Assembly (NCBI RefSeq): GCF_000498535.1
Contig: NZ_AVGG01000003.1
Location: 124,001-188,000, forward strand
Length of the DNA: 64,000 bases
Direction: 5' to 3'
From: Flavobacterium limnosediminis JC2902
GTDB lineage: Bacteria > Bacteroidota > Bacteroidia > Flavobacteriales > Flavobacteriaceae
Each line of letters begins with the position of its first letter. Positions within the stretch are counted from its first letter, which is position 1. Position numbers and translations under genes: made by a program. This document shows positions 15,969 through 24,796 of this stretch, in pieces. Below the pieces are notes generated by a model. It saw only the letters and a program-made list of their open reading frames with translations. It ran no database searches and had not been told where the DNA came from.

Positions 15969-18900
15969 ATGAGATTATTACTCCTTTTATTACTGATTGG
16001 CTACAACATAGCGAATGCCCAATTAAGCAAAAAACACTGGATACCTCCCATTCACGCAAGAGGAGGGGAAAACTATGTCGCAGACCATTATGTTTATCTG
16101 TCAACACCGGAACCAATCCCTTTTCAGGTTAACATTACCACTGGTGACGGAACCCCACTTTCAGGCTCTCCTTTTACAATTTCAAGCGGAAACCCGGCTA
16201 GGGTCACCGTAGGAAACAGTCAGCCTTCTGCAATTTTCATCGCACCCAGTGATCTTAACATAGTTAAACAAAACAAGGGCTTGATATTAGAAGGAAGCAA
16301 AGAGTTTTATGCAACTTTTAAAGTCCGGGCAGACAATCATGCGGAAATCTTAGTTGCAAAAGGTTACCAAGGAATCGGAACCGAATTCAGGCTTGGCAGT
16401 TTACCCCAAAACATGGATGGCAGTCTCAGGAATTTTTTCGCCAGTTTTATGGCTACCGAAGACAATACAACGGTAACACTTTCCGATTACGACCCATACG
16501 TTGAATTTCAAGTAAACGGAACCACTATAAGTCCGGCCACACAAACCTTTACCGTAGACACGGGAGAGACGGTCACCGTTTCAGGTTATGCTAATATCCT
16601 TCCAAATTTAACCGGTTTCATAGGTGCATTGCTAACATCAGACAAACCCGTTGCCGTAAATACCGGAAATGCGCTTGCCGGAATGTCAGACCCTAATGAC
16701 GGGCAGGATTTTACCTTTGATCAGATTGTTCCAAAAGAAGAAGTAGGCACGGAATATGTTGTTGTAAAAGGTAACGGAAGTGACAATGTAGAACATCCCT
16801 TAGCCATCGCAACAGAAGACAATACTGATATTTTCATTAACGGTTCAACAACAGTTTACACAACCATCAATGCGGGAGACTATGTTCTGATTCCTGCGTC
16901 AATGTACCAGGGAACGAACAATAAAAACATGTATATCACCTCATCCAAACCCATATACATGTATCAAATACTGGGTGGTTCTCAATCAGATGCAACATCT
17001 GGTTTGAATTTCATCCCCCCTTTAAGTTGCTTTTTTCAGAAAACCGTGGATCTTATACCAAGTATTAATGCCATAGGCCCATTCACATACAACAGCGAAA
17101 TCATTGCATTAACCTACACCGGCTCAACCGTAAAAATAAACGGAAACAACATTACGGCACTACCGGAACCTGTTTTAGGCAATCCGCAATGGGTTACCTA
17201 CAGAATTCAGGGGTATACCGGAAACGTAAAAGTTGAATCAACTGGACCGCTAGCAGCCGGTTTGTTCGGTTCAGGTGGCAATAACGGCGCCGTTGGGTTT
17301 GCGGGCTACTATTCCGGTTTTGGGTCAGAACCCAGAGATACAGATGTCACGGTCTGCTCTAATACAACAACCGACCTGTTCCCGAAAATTGAAGGAAATC
17401 CCGATCCGGGTGGAGTATGGACACCACCACTAGCCAGTGGTACAGGTGTTTTCAATCCAGACGTTGATATGCCGGGAGTTTACAATTACAATTTTACCGG
17501 GCTGTGCGAAATTGTAAATGTTCAGGTTACCGTTTCCATACAACAGGCACTGAATCCGGGAAACAACAACCAAAGAGAGGTTTGCATAAATGATTCCTCG
17601 TTTGATTTGTTCGCACTGCTTGGATCTGGCGCAAGTACCGGCGGAACATGGTCTCCCGCCTTGGCCAGTGGGACCGCTATTTTTAATCCTGCTGTAGACG
17701 TATCTGGCACCTACACCTATACACTGGCTCCGGACAATGCCTGTACAGAAGTTTCCGCCACCGTGGAAGTAACGGTGAACCCAGTACCAACAGTTGCACC
17801 GATTACCGATTATATCATTTGCGACGATGCTCTAGACGGTGACGACGCTAATGGATTTGCACTCTTCGATTTCAACACAAAAACAACCGAAATCCTGAAC
17901 ACACAAACAGGAATTCAGGTTAGCTATCATGTAAACCAAAATGATGCCGACAGCGGAGCAAATCCTCAAAACACATTACATACTAACAACAGAATAGCAT
18001 ACGTTCGTTTAACAAATACAGCAACGAACTGCTACATCACATCATCTTTTAATCTGATTGTAAATCCCATTCCGGTAATGAACAGCAGTGTCACCCTAAA
18101 ACAATGTGATGACAATCAGGACGCCATTACTGGCTTCAATCTTACCGAGGCAAACGGACTGATCAGTACAGATCCGAATGTTCAGTTCAGTTATTTTACA
18201 TCCAATATTAATGCAACTACAAACGCAAACCCGATAACCAATTATACGAATTATACTTCCGGAGGCGAAATCATCTGGGTAAGAGTAACCAATCCCAACG
18301 GATGTTTCAAGATCGCAACCACAACCCTGATCGTTTCAGCCACTCAGATAACCGTTTCCAACATGCAAACGCTGAATGAATGCGACACATACATCGATGC
18401 AAACGATCCGGATAATGATGGTTACGCTTATTTTAATTTTGACACGGCAACAGCGGCGATTTTAAATTCATTCGTGAACAACCAGAATCTGACCGTTACC
18501 TATTACGAAAGTTTAGCCGATGCTCTGACAGAAGAAAATGCGGTTACCGGAACTACCGCAAACCCGTACAGAAACATCATTGCTGATGCACAAACTCTTT
18601 ACATTAGGGTTGACAGTAACATGAACAATGACTGTGTCGGATTAGGACCGTTTTTAAACCTTGTCGTAAATCCGATTCCGAAAACAGAACTGGGTGATAA
18701 CTTTACACTTTGTTTAGACCCTACAACCGGTTTAGGTTCTCAAAACATCGACGCCACACCTTCAAATCCGGGAAATTTCAGCTATTCCTGGACCCCGACA
18801 AATCCTGATGTCGACGCAAACGGAAACCAAAATGCCGTTTTCAATGTGGCACAGGCAGGCACCTATTCCGTTGTGGTAACAGAAACCACCACCAACTGCA

Positions 18901-19427
18901 GCAATACAGACACCATTACCATTGACGCCTCCTCAGAACCCCTTTCCGTAACGGCAATTCTCATCTCACCATTGTTTTCAAGTGGTCTTGCCACCATACA
19001 GGCTACGGCTCAGGGAGGTTACGGAACATACGAATACAGCATCGACGGAAGCTACTGGCAATCAAGCAACACCTTCTCAGGACTTACCAACGGGGAGTAT
19101 GTCATTTCTGTAAGAGACACCGCCAGCTGTGGCGTAACGGTTTCAAATACTGTTTACACCGTCACCTACCCGAATTTCTTCACTCCCAACGGCGACGGTT
19201 TTAATGACACCTGGAAAATTGACAATTTACAACCCTCATACGAAGCTGTTATTTATATTTTCGACCGATACGGAAAACTGATCAAAGAAATCAGTCCGAA
19301 CGGATCCGGCTGGGACGGTACTTTCAACGGGAATCAACTTCCTGCAACCGATTATTGGTTCAAAATCGAATACACGATAAACAACGCACGAAATCAATTC
19401 AGAAGTCATTTCTCCCTGAAACGATAA
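15969..19427 (+). CDS. Large secreted adhesin-like protein, IgGFc-binding-like N-domain and T9SS type B (CHU_C) C-terminus
   Basis: 1152 residues with a signal peptide (ends NIAN-AQ). About 25-450 resembles the IgGFc-binding N-terminal domain (HWIPP, AGYYSGFG). Two GGxW/ASGTxxFNP beta repeats follow (about 475-600). Three roughly 90-residue repeats then begin with a C-D dyad (IICDDALDGDD, LKQCDDNQDA, LNECDTYIDA) and end in VNPIP or similar. A SprB-like repeat precedes the gliding-motility-associated C-terminal domain (FFTPNGDGFNDTWKI ... DYWFKIEY), a type B T9SS signal usually attached at the surface. The role as adhesin or matrix protein is inference. Monocistronic with its own terminator. 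Confidence 0.88.
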   Translation: MRLLLLLLLIGYNIANAQLSKKHWIPPIHARGGENYVADHYVYLSTPEPIPFQVNITTGDGTPLSGSPFTISSGNPARVTVGNSQPSAIFIAPSDLNIVKQNKGLILEGSKEFYATFKVRADNHAEILVAKGYQGIGTEFRLGSLPQNMDGSLRNFFASFMATEDNTTVTLSDYDPYVEFQVNGTTISPATQTFTVDTGETVTVSGYANILPNLTGFIGALLTSDKPVAVNTGNALAGMSDPNDGQDFTFDQIVPKEEVGTEYVVVKGNGSDNVEHPLAIATEDNTDIFINGSTTVYTTINAGDYVLIPASMYQGTNNKNMYITSSKPIYMYQILGGSQSDATSGLNFIPPLSCFFQKTVDLIPSINAIGPFTYNSEIIALTYTGSTVKINGNNITALPEPVLGNPQWVTYRIQGYTGNVKVESTGPLAAGLFGSGGNNGAVGFAGYYSGFGSEPRDTDVTVCSNTTTDLFPKIEGNPDPGGVWTPPLASGTGVFNPDVDMPGVYNYNFTGLCEIVNVQVTVSIQQALNPGNNNQREVCINDSSFDLFALLGSGASTGGTWSPALASGTAIFNPAVDVSGTYTYTLAPDNACTEVSATVEVTVNPVPTVAPITDYIICDDALDGDDANGFALFDFNTKTTEILNTQTGIQVSYHVNQNDADSGANPQNTLHTNNRIAYVRLTNTATNCYITSSFNLIVNPIPVMNSSVTLKQCDDNQDAITGFNLTEANGLISTDPNVQFSYFTSNINATTNANPITNYTNYTSGGEIIWVRVTNPNGCFKIATTTLIVSATQITVSNMQTLNECDTYIDANDPDNDGYAYFNFDTATAAILNSFVNNQNLTVTYYESLADALTEENAVTGTTANPYRNIIADAQTLYIRVDSNMNNDCVGLGPFLNLVVNPIPKTELGDNFTLCLDPTTGLGSQNIDATPSNPGNFSYSWTPTNPDVDANGNQNAVFNVAQAGTYSVVVTETTTNCSNTDTITIDASSEPLSVTAILISPLFSSGLATIQATAQGGYGTYEYSIDGSYWQSSNTFSGLTNGEYVISVRDTASCGVTVSNTVYTVTYPNFFTPNGDGFNDTWKIDNLQPSYEAVIYIFDRYGKLIKEISPNGSGWDGTFNGNQLPATDYWFKIEYTINNARNQFRSHFSLKR

Positions 19428-19451
19428 CTAATTATAACCATATCAAAAATT

Positions 19452-19485
19452 AAAAACGGGACAGCTTCAACACTATCCCGTTTTT
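19452..19485 (+). terminator. Rho-independent terminator
   Basis: AAAAACGGGA (19452-19461) pairs with TCCCGTTTTT (19476-19485). Confidence 0.9.
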
Positions 19486-19529
19486 AATTAAATTTGATTT
19501 TCGTACCAATTCCGACATCCCAACAGAAA

Positions 19530-19706
19530 ATGAAACCATTACTTCTTTTGCTTCAAAGCACAAACATCAATGAAAAAATAAACAATGCTCCGGATTCCGG
19601 TTATCAGATTGGAGTATTCATAGGAACTTTTCTGCCTTTTGCCGTTTTGGCCGGCATTGCCTACTGGATGTATTACCGCGCCAAAAAAAGAGAAAACAAA
19701 CCATGA
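19530..19706 (+). CDS. Small single-pass membrane protein, unknown function
   Basis: 58 residues from ATG 19530. It has a hydrophilic N-half (STNINEKINNAPDSG), one clear transmembrane helix (GVFIGTFLPFAVLAGIAYWMYY) and a basic tail (RAKKRENKP), so N-out/C-in is likely. A longer reading from 19494 overlaps the terminator zone and lacks a good context. It is convergent with the oxygenase gene, 3 bases apart. I do not recognise a family. Confidence 0.6.
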   Translation: MKPLLLLLQSTNINEKINNAPDSGYQIGVFIGTFLPFAVLAGIAYWMYYRAKKRENKP

Positions 19707-19709
19707 CGA

Positions 19710-20333
19710 TTATCTCGTTTTCAGCCAACCGGTAATACTCAATCGCGGTTGACGTACCGGCTTGACCTCATGCTCAAGAACCTGGCTTTCAAATATCACC
19801 ATTCTTCCCTGAACCGGTACAATATTCAACTCGGTTTCCTGGTCGCCCTCGTTTTGATAAATTGTAAGTTCGCCCCCAAAATCCATCTGCCAGTGTTCTT
19901 CATTCAAATAACAAACCATTGAAAGTTTACGGCGACTGTCATTTTGGAAAGTATCCAGATGACGCTTATAAAAAGTCCCCTCAGGGTACAACGCATAATG
20001 AAATTCTTTGTCCTGAATCCCTAAAAAACAAGTCCGGTTCAGATAGTTTACAAAATCATTGATGCGATCAAAATATACGGTTTCGGCTTCATCCGCATTT
20101 ACTTCATCCAGCCAAAGAATAAAATCACCGCGAACGGCATCTACAATCTGCTCATTTGCCTGATTCCCTATGGCCGATTTTTTAAAATTGTTTTCTTCAA
20201 ACTTTTTCAAGAGATTTTTTCGCAATAAGACAACCTCTTCAGTCGTAAAAAAATTATCGGCAATACTGTATTTTTGACGCATCAGATCATCAATAATCTG
20301 CTCGTATTTCGGATTGATTTCAAAATCACTCAT
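19710..20333 (-). CDS. 2-oxoglutarate/Fe(II) dioxygenase, prolyl-4-hydroxylase type
   Basis: 207 residues. The double-stranded beta-helix motifs are present: FYKRHLDTFQND (HxD iron ligands), LSMVCYLNE, QMDFGGELTIY, then VLEHEVKPV (distal His) and the 2OG-binding Arg in RLSITGWLKTR. Family members hydroxylate prolines or similar residues; the target is unknown. Start ATG 20333 is preferred over a TTG three codons earlier. A TATCTTTG element lies 20 bases upstream. Confidence 0.9.
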   Translation of the reverse strand: MSDFEINPKYEQIIDDLMRQKYSIADNFFTTEEVVLLRKNLLKKFEENNFKKSAIGNQANEQIVDAVRGDFILWLDEVNADEAETVYFDRINDFVNYLNRTCFLGIQDKEFHYALYPEGTFYKRHLDTFQNDSRRKLSMVCYLNEEHWQMDFGGELTIYQNEGDQETELNIVPVQGRMVIFESQVLEHEVKPVRQPRLSITGWLKTR

Positions 20334-20352
20334 AAACTTCAAAATTATACTT

Positions 20353-20360
20353 CAAAGATA
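20353..20360 (-). promoter_or_regulatory. -7 promoter element for the 2OG dioxygenase gene
   Basis: CAAAGATA on plus reads TATCTTTG leftward, an exact TAnnTTTG. Confidence 0.5.
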
Positions 20361-20399
20361 AGATGAAAAACCCGAAATGTGTTGCTCGATTTTATTTAC

Positions 20400-20407
20400 T
20401 AAATTTG
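20400..20407 (+). promoter_or_regulatory. -7 promoter element for queD
   Basis: TAAATTTG, exact TAnnTTTG, with TTG at 20382-20384 upstream (15-bp gap, slightly short). Confidence 0.5.
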
Positions 20408-20425
20408 TCCTCTAAATAAAGTACG

Positions 20426-20875
20426 ATGAGCAACATCAGAATCACAAAACAATTTTCTTTCGAAACCGGCCATGCCTTATACGGTTATGACGGGAAATGC
20501 AAAAACGTTCACGGTCACAGTTACAAACTTTCGGTTACCGTAATCGGAAAACCCATAACCGACACGTCGAATGTAAAATTCGGAATGGTGATTGATTTCG
20601 GAGATCTGAAAAAAATCGTAAAAGAAGAAATTGTTGATGTTTTCGATCATGCAACGGTGTTTAATCAAAACACGCCACACATCGAATTGGCAAACGAGCT
20701 GAAAAACAGAGGACATCACGTTATTTTAGTCGATTACCAACCCACAAGCGAAAACATGGTGGTTGATTTTGCGGCGAAGATAAAAAGCCGATTACCGGAT
20801 AATATTCAACTACATTCCTTAAAACTTCAGGAAACCGAGTCTTCTTTTGCCGAATGGTATCAATCAGACAATTGA
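20426..20875 (+). CDS. queD: 6-carboxytetrahydropterin synthase
   Basis: 149 residues of the PTPS/QueD fold. Zinc-binding histidines are visible in FETGHAL and NVHGHSY, followed by GMVIDFGDLK, the FDHATVFNQ catalytic Asp-His region, PTSENMVVDFA and the final Glu in LQETESSFAEW. It converts dihydroneopterin triphosphate to carboxytetrahydropterin for queuosine synthesis. There are no queuosine partners nearby. Confidence 0.92.
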   Translation: MSNIRITKQFSFETGHALYGYDGKCKNVHGHSYKLSVTVIGKPITDTSNVKFGMVIDFGDLKKIVKEEIVDVFDHATVFNQNTPHIELANELKNRGHHVILVDYQPTSENMVVDFAAKIKSRLPDNIQLHSLKLQETESSFAEWYQSDN

Positions 20876-20930
20876 TTTTCAGCAACGGATAAAAAAAGTC
20901 ACCTTTACAGCCGCTATCGAGTCACAAATA

Positions 20931-20988
20931 CGGATTCGGAAGATGCTTTATAACATACATCTCTTTTAATTGACTTTAAACGAATCCG
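20931..20988. repeat. 8-bp inverted repeat CGGATTCG...CGAATCCG upstream of lpxH
   Basis: Arms at 20931-20938 and 20981-20988 with a 42-bp spacer, between queD and the lpxH promoter. It could be a weak hairpin or operator; there is no other support. Confidence 0.3.
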
Positions 20989-21012
20989 AATCGAAAAGTA
21001 ATTTACATTCCC

Positions 21013-21020
21013 TATATTTG
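21013..21020 (+). promoter_or_regulatory. -7 promoter element for lpxH
   Basis: TATATTTG, exact TAnnTTTG, 20 bases before ATG 21041. Confidence 0.5.
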
Positions 21021-21040
21021 ATACCTCATTTATTTTTTAT

Positions 21041-21799
21041 ATGAAACTCCCTGGAGCTAAGAAAGTTTATTTTGCATCCGATCAGCATTTTGGGGCGCCC
21101 ACCGCTGAAAAAAGTTTTCCCAGAGAACAAAAGTTTGTAGCCTGGCTTGACGAAATCAAGAAGGATGCCGATGCCTTATTTCTTTTAGGCGACTTGTTTG
21201 ATTTCTGGTTTGAATACAAAACGGTTATCCCTAAGGGCTTTGTGAGGGTTTTGGGTAAACTTGCCGAACTTCGCGACAGTGGCATTCCCATCTTCTTCTT
21301 CGTGGGAAATCACGATTTGTGGATGTACGATTATTTTGAAAAGGAACTGAATATACCGGTATACCATAAACCGAAACATTTCACGATTAATGGCAAAGAA
21401 TTTTTTATCGGACACGGTGACGGATTAGGTCCCGGCGATGTGGGTTATAAACGAATGAAAAAAGTTTTTACCAACCCGTTTTCAAAATGGCTCTTCAGAT
21501 GGCTTCATCCGGATATCGGAGTTAAATTAGCCCAATACCTTTCGGTGAAGAATAAATTGATTTCGGGAGACGATGACGTTAAATTTCTTGGCAAAGAAAA
21601 CGAATGGCTGTACCAATACGCCCTGAAAAAACTGGAAACTAAACATTATGATTTTTTCGTATTCGGACACAGACATTTGCCCCTTGAGATTTTACTAAAA
21701 GGAGACTCCCACTATTTCAATCTTGGTGACTGGATAGGTTATTTTTCCTACGGCGTGTTTGACGGAACCAATTTTGAACTAAAACGATTCAATCACTAA
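21041..21799 (+). CDS. lpxH: UDP-2,3-diacylglucosamine diphosphatase
   Basis: 252-residue calcineurin-like metallophosphoesterase with all metal motifs: FASDQHFGAP, LLGDLFDFWFEY, FVGNHDLWMYD, FIGHGDGLGPGD and FVFGHRHLPLE. LpxH hydrolyses UDP-2,3-diacylglucosamine to lipid X in lipid A synthesis at the inner membrane. The FDFWFEY signature favours LpxH over other phosphoesterases. It converges with the next gene, 5 bases apart. Confidence 0.88.
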   Translation: MKLPGAKKVYFASDQHFGAPTAEKSFPREQKFVAWLDEIKKDADALFLLGDLFDFWFEYKTVIPKGFVRVLGKLAELRDSGIPIFFFVGNHDLWMYDYFEKELNIPVYHKPKHFTINGKEFFIGHGDGLGPGDVGYKRMKKVFTNPFSKWLFRWLHPDIGVKLAQYLSVKNKLISGDDDVKFLGKENEWLYQYALKKLETKHYDFFVFGHRHLPLEILLKGDSHYFNLGDWIGYFSYGVFDGTNFELKRFNH

Positions 21800-21804
21800 A
21801 GGCG

Positions 21805-22263
21805 TCAGACGTCTGTGTAATGTTCCTTTTTCGGGATTTTTCCATGCCAATATTGCATCAGTAACAAACTGCCGACAAGAGAAGAAGCGATACCTTCAAA
21901 CAGTAATCCGATGCAATATTCGTTAATACGGGCTTTTCCTCCTGCGAATATAAATCCATCGGAAAGCGAACTCAGATATTCTTCTCCACCGCGAGCGTGA
22001 ATATACACCATTAACCCGAAAACGCTAAGAACCACACCAACTACACATGTCAGGATGCTAGCCATAAAATTGTTCATGTATTCGTAATTACCCTCTGCAT
22101 AATTATCCTTAATGGTTCTGCTGGCACCATAAAGAACAATAAAAATATTAAAGAATCGCAAATACAACTGATCGGCCAAACCCAATACTTCCATTAACAG
22201 AAAATACAGTCCGATTCCAAGAAAAATAATAACCCCGTTTTTAAATTCTTTTCTGCTGAACAT
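21805..22263 (-). CDS. Four-helix membrane protein, unknown
   Basis: 152 residues with about four hydrophobic helices (GVIIFLGIGLYFLLMEVLGL; LRFFNIFIVLYGA; MASILTCVVGVVLSVFGLMVYIHA; GLLFEGIASSLVGSLLLMQYW) and short basic loops. I do not recognise the family. DUF-type inner-membrane proteins of this size are common in Flavobacterium. It stands alone between a convergent lpxH and an upstream HTTM gene on the same strand. Confidence 0.65.
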   Translation of the reverse strand: MFSRKEFKNGVIIFLGIGLYFLLMEVLGLADQLYLRFFNIFIVLYGASRTIKDNYAEGNYEYMNNFMASILTCVVGVVLSVFGLMVYIHARGGEEYLSSLSDGFIFAGGKARINEYCIGLLFEGIASSLVGSLLLMQYWHGKIPKKEHYTDV

Positions 22264-22364
22264 AATGGTAAATTTTTAAATTAAACAAGAAACCATTGGA
22301 AATACAAAAGACTAATTTCCAAACACTTACTAAGTTACAAAAATTTACGATACGAATTCAAAAA

Positions 22365-23690
22365 TCACATTCCAATCGCTTTGCTGTCATCGGGAAGCAG
22401 CACCCAGTCATTGTGCCAAAAGTAATCCCAATTCACCGCTGCCAAATCCACTTTGGGGTCGATCAGGGGCTGCAATGGCTTTCTGTTAACGGAGACGTGG
22501 CAATTCACATAAACACTTACCTCGGTTCCTTTTTGCAGATAGTCCGCCTTGATACGTTGTGCCATTTGCCAGATCATATCCGGTTTGGCGGCCATCCCAT
22601 GAAATTGTCTTTGTGACATATGCTTATCCACAGGATAATAAAGAAGATTACCGTTTTCTTTGTCGATTACCCGGAAGGTCACCAGTCCGTATCTGTCCCG
22701 CAACATCATGCGCCAGCTCAAACGATGGCCTTCTTCTGTCCACAAAACATCGCCTTTTATTAGCCAATGTCGCAGGGGCAAAGCCAGTTGAATCAAAAAA
22801 TACGGAATAAACAACCAATAGAACACTGATTTGCCGGAAGCGACTTCAGTTCGAGGAACATCTGTCGGTTTGCGCTTAAAAAAAACAGCGCGGATAGACT
22901 CCGGCGGGTAGAAAAAAACAGCGAAACTCAAAGCAAAATAGGGGAATATTCCGATTTGAAGAAAAACGGAATTAAAAATATGGAACAAAAGCGAGGCTAT
23001 AACTGCCAATGTCCGTGTGCGCTTCCAAAGCAGTAAAGGAACGATGAGTCCGTCAAAGGCAATACCGGCATAAGCGATAAACACATGAAACGTCGGATTC
23101 TGAAACACCTTTTCTATCTGAGGCAGGGTCTTAATTTCGGAAAACAAAATCCCTGTATAGGTACCGTCCAACCAATCGGGATAGAATTTGGCAACCGTTG
23201 CGAAAAAATAAACGATGCCCATTTGCAGTATCATCACCCAGGAACACCAGGCCGGCATGGACAGCCGCTTCAAACCCGGGTTTTGTTTTGCGTCTACCGA
23301 GGCATAGCTGTCGGCAGGAAGGAAAAGCATTATAAACGCTATGAGCAGCAACAAATAATAGTGATTGTTATAGGAGGTCTTCTGCATGAAATAAGCACCG
23401 GCCCAAAGTACGGTAAGCAAACCCAGACTCAAACGGTATCGGTAGCCCAGCATTACCATCAAAGACAAACACCCCATGACTACGAAATACAAATACATCC
23501 CGTATCCCGGTAGCGGCTGCAGCCACTCCAGACCAATGTGCGAAAAGGTAAATTCCGGTGAGATAAAATTTTCCCTGACCCATCCTGTTGCTATCGCACC
23601 AAAAGATTCGCAGGCAAAAAGGAATCCGAAAAATATTCTGAAAAGAATTAACGGAGCATTGTCTATAGGCCTGAACAATCGGGAAATCAT
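22365..23690 (-). CDS. HTTM-domain protein, vitamin K-dependent gamma-carboxylase-like
   Basis: 441 residues with about six or seven membrane helices in the first 300, including the ATVAKFYPDWLDG block that aligns with the catalytic-Lys region of gamma-glutamyl carboxylase. A soluble C-terminal region contains VNRKPLQPLIDPKVDLAAVNW, also typical of the carboxylase family. In animals this enzyme carboxylates Glu using vitamin K hydroquinone; bacterial substrates are unknown, and flavobacteria do have menaquinone. Its start overlaps the ribF stop by one base, so the two are translationally linked. Confidence 0.85.
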   Translation of the reverse strand: MISRLFRPIDNAPLILFRIFFGFLFACESFGAIATGWVRENFISPEFTFSHIGLEWLQPLPGYGMYLYFVVMGCLSLMVMLGYRYRLSLGLLTVLWAGAYFMQKTSYNNHYYLLLLIAFIMLFLPADSYASVDAKQNPGLKRLSMPAWCSWVMILQMGIVYFFATVAKFYPDWLDGTYTGILFSEIKTLPQIEKVFQNPTFHVFIAYAGIAFDGLIVPLLLWKRTRTLAVIASLLFHIFNSVFLQIGIFPYFALSFAVFFYPPESIRAVFFKRKPTDVPRTEVASGKSVFYWLFIPYFLIQLALPLRHWLIKGDVLWTEEGHRLSWRMMLRDRYGLVTFRVIDKENGNLLYYPVDKHMSQRQFHGMAAKPDMIWQMAQRIKADYLQKGTEVSVYVNCHVSVNRKPLQPLIDPKVDLAAVNWDYFWHNDWVLLPDDSKAIGM

Positions 23691-24625
23691 TATAAAAAAC
23701 GATTGGCAATATATGCAGTTGACGTATCCTGATCTTTCCCCAATTGCAATTTCAATTCATCCACCGAAGCAAACTTTTGTTCGTCACGGATTTTTTCATG
23801 AACTGCAATTGTGATTTTCTTTCCGTACAAATCCCGGTCAAAATCAAAAAAATGCGCTTCGATACTTTGCGTCGTACCCCCAACCGTGGGATTAACACCA
23901 ATATTCATCATTCCGTAAACCGTTCTGTTATCGATTTCGGAAGAAACGATATAAACACCATTTTTAGGGATTAACTTACAAGCATCTTCCATTTTTATAT
24001 TGGCTGTCGGGTAGCCGATAGTCCGCCCTAGTTTTCGGCCTTCGGCAACGATTCCGGAAAAGAAATAATCATATCCAAGGTATTGATTGGCCAAAACGAT
24101 ATTGCCCTGATCCAATGCTGTCCTGATTTTTGTGGAACTGACAGAAACCGCATCTACCTCCTGCGCCGATATCTGCTCGACTTCAAAATCATACTGTTCT
24201 CCAAACCGAATCAGATCTTCAATAGTAGCGGTTCGGTTTCTTCCAAAACGATGATCATATCCGATGATGATTTTTCTGATATTGAATTTATCCACTAAAA
24301 TATTTTTAACGAATTCTTCAGCGGTAAGTTGCGAAAAAATCTGATCGAAAGGATGAATCACCAAATTATCAATTCCGGCTTTTTCAAGCAAAACTGCTTT
24401 TTCTTCAATCGTATTTAAAAGTTTGATTTCCGACTCGTGCTGCAGGACCATTCTCGGGTGCGGAAAAAAGGTAAGCACCAGACTTTCACAGCCCAGTTTT
24501 TTGCTCGAAGACGTTACCTTATCCAATATGCTTTGATGCCCTATATGAACGCCGTCAAAAGTACCTAAAGTAACAACGGTCCCTACTGACGTATTGAATT
24601 CCTGTATGGATGAAACTATTTTCAA
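23690..24625 (-). CDS. ribF: Bifunctional riboflavin kinase / FAD synthetase
   Basis: The N-terminal FAD synthetase nucleotidyltransferase has TLGTFDGVHIGHQ, LTFFPHPR and GYDHRFGRNR. The C-terminal riboflavin kinase has GRTIGYPTANI, GVYIV and NIGVNPTVGG plus EAHFFDFDRDLYG. It makes FMN and then FAD. No ATG is available. I chose TTG 24625 (reading M/L-KIVSSIQEF, the usual family start) because the only longer TTG start, 24643, lies inside a good promoter (24641-24670). Confidence 0.92.
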   Translation of the reverse strand: MKIVSSIQEFNTSVGTVVTLGTFDGVHIGHQSILDKVTSSSKKLGCESLVLTFFPHPRMVLQHESEIKLLNTIEEKAVLLEKAGIDNLVIHPFDQIFSQLTAEEFVKNILVDKFNIRKIIIGYDHRFGRNRTATIEDLIRFGEQYDFEVEQISAQEVDAVSVSSTKIRTALDQGNIVLANQYLGYDYFFSGIVAEGRKLGRTIGYPTANIKMEDACKLIPKNGVYIVSSEIDNRTVYGMMNIGVNPTVGGTTQSIEAHFFDFDRDLYGKKITIAVHEKIRDEQKFASVDELKLQLGKDQDTSTAYIANRFL

Positions 24626-24640
24626 GTGATAATGTTTGCG

Positions 24641-24670
24641 CAAAGGTAATTATTGTAATCCTATTACAAA
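24641..24670 (-). promoter_or_regulatory. Promoter of ribF-HTTM operon (-33 TTTG, -7 TACCTTTG)
   Basis: On the minus strand TTTG (plus 24667-24670) is separated by 18 bases from TACCTTTG (plus 24641-24648). Predicted start about 24634, giving a leader of only about 9 bases to TTG 24625. Confidence 0.65.
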
Positions 24671-24759
24671 AAAAAGATATACCATTGTTTTTAAATACCA
24701 ACTCTCTTTCTAAAAATATATAAAATATAACATTTATGTTAAAAATGTAAAAAAAAATG

Positions 24760-24767
24760 TATTTTTG
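24760..24767 (+). promoter_or_regulatory. -7 promoter element for metalloprotease 1
   Basis: TATTTTTG, exact TAnnTTTG, 29 bases before ATG 24797. The -33 region (tttatg) is weak. Confidence 0.5.
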
Positions 24768-24796
24768 AAACCTTAACCGAAAATACTAACTAAAAA

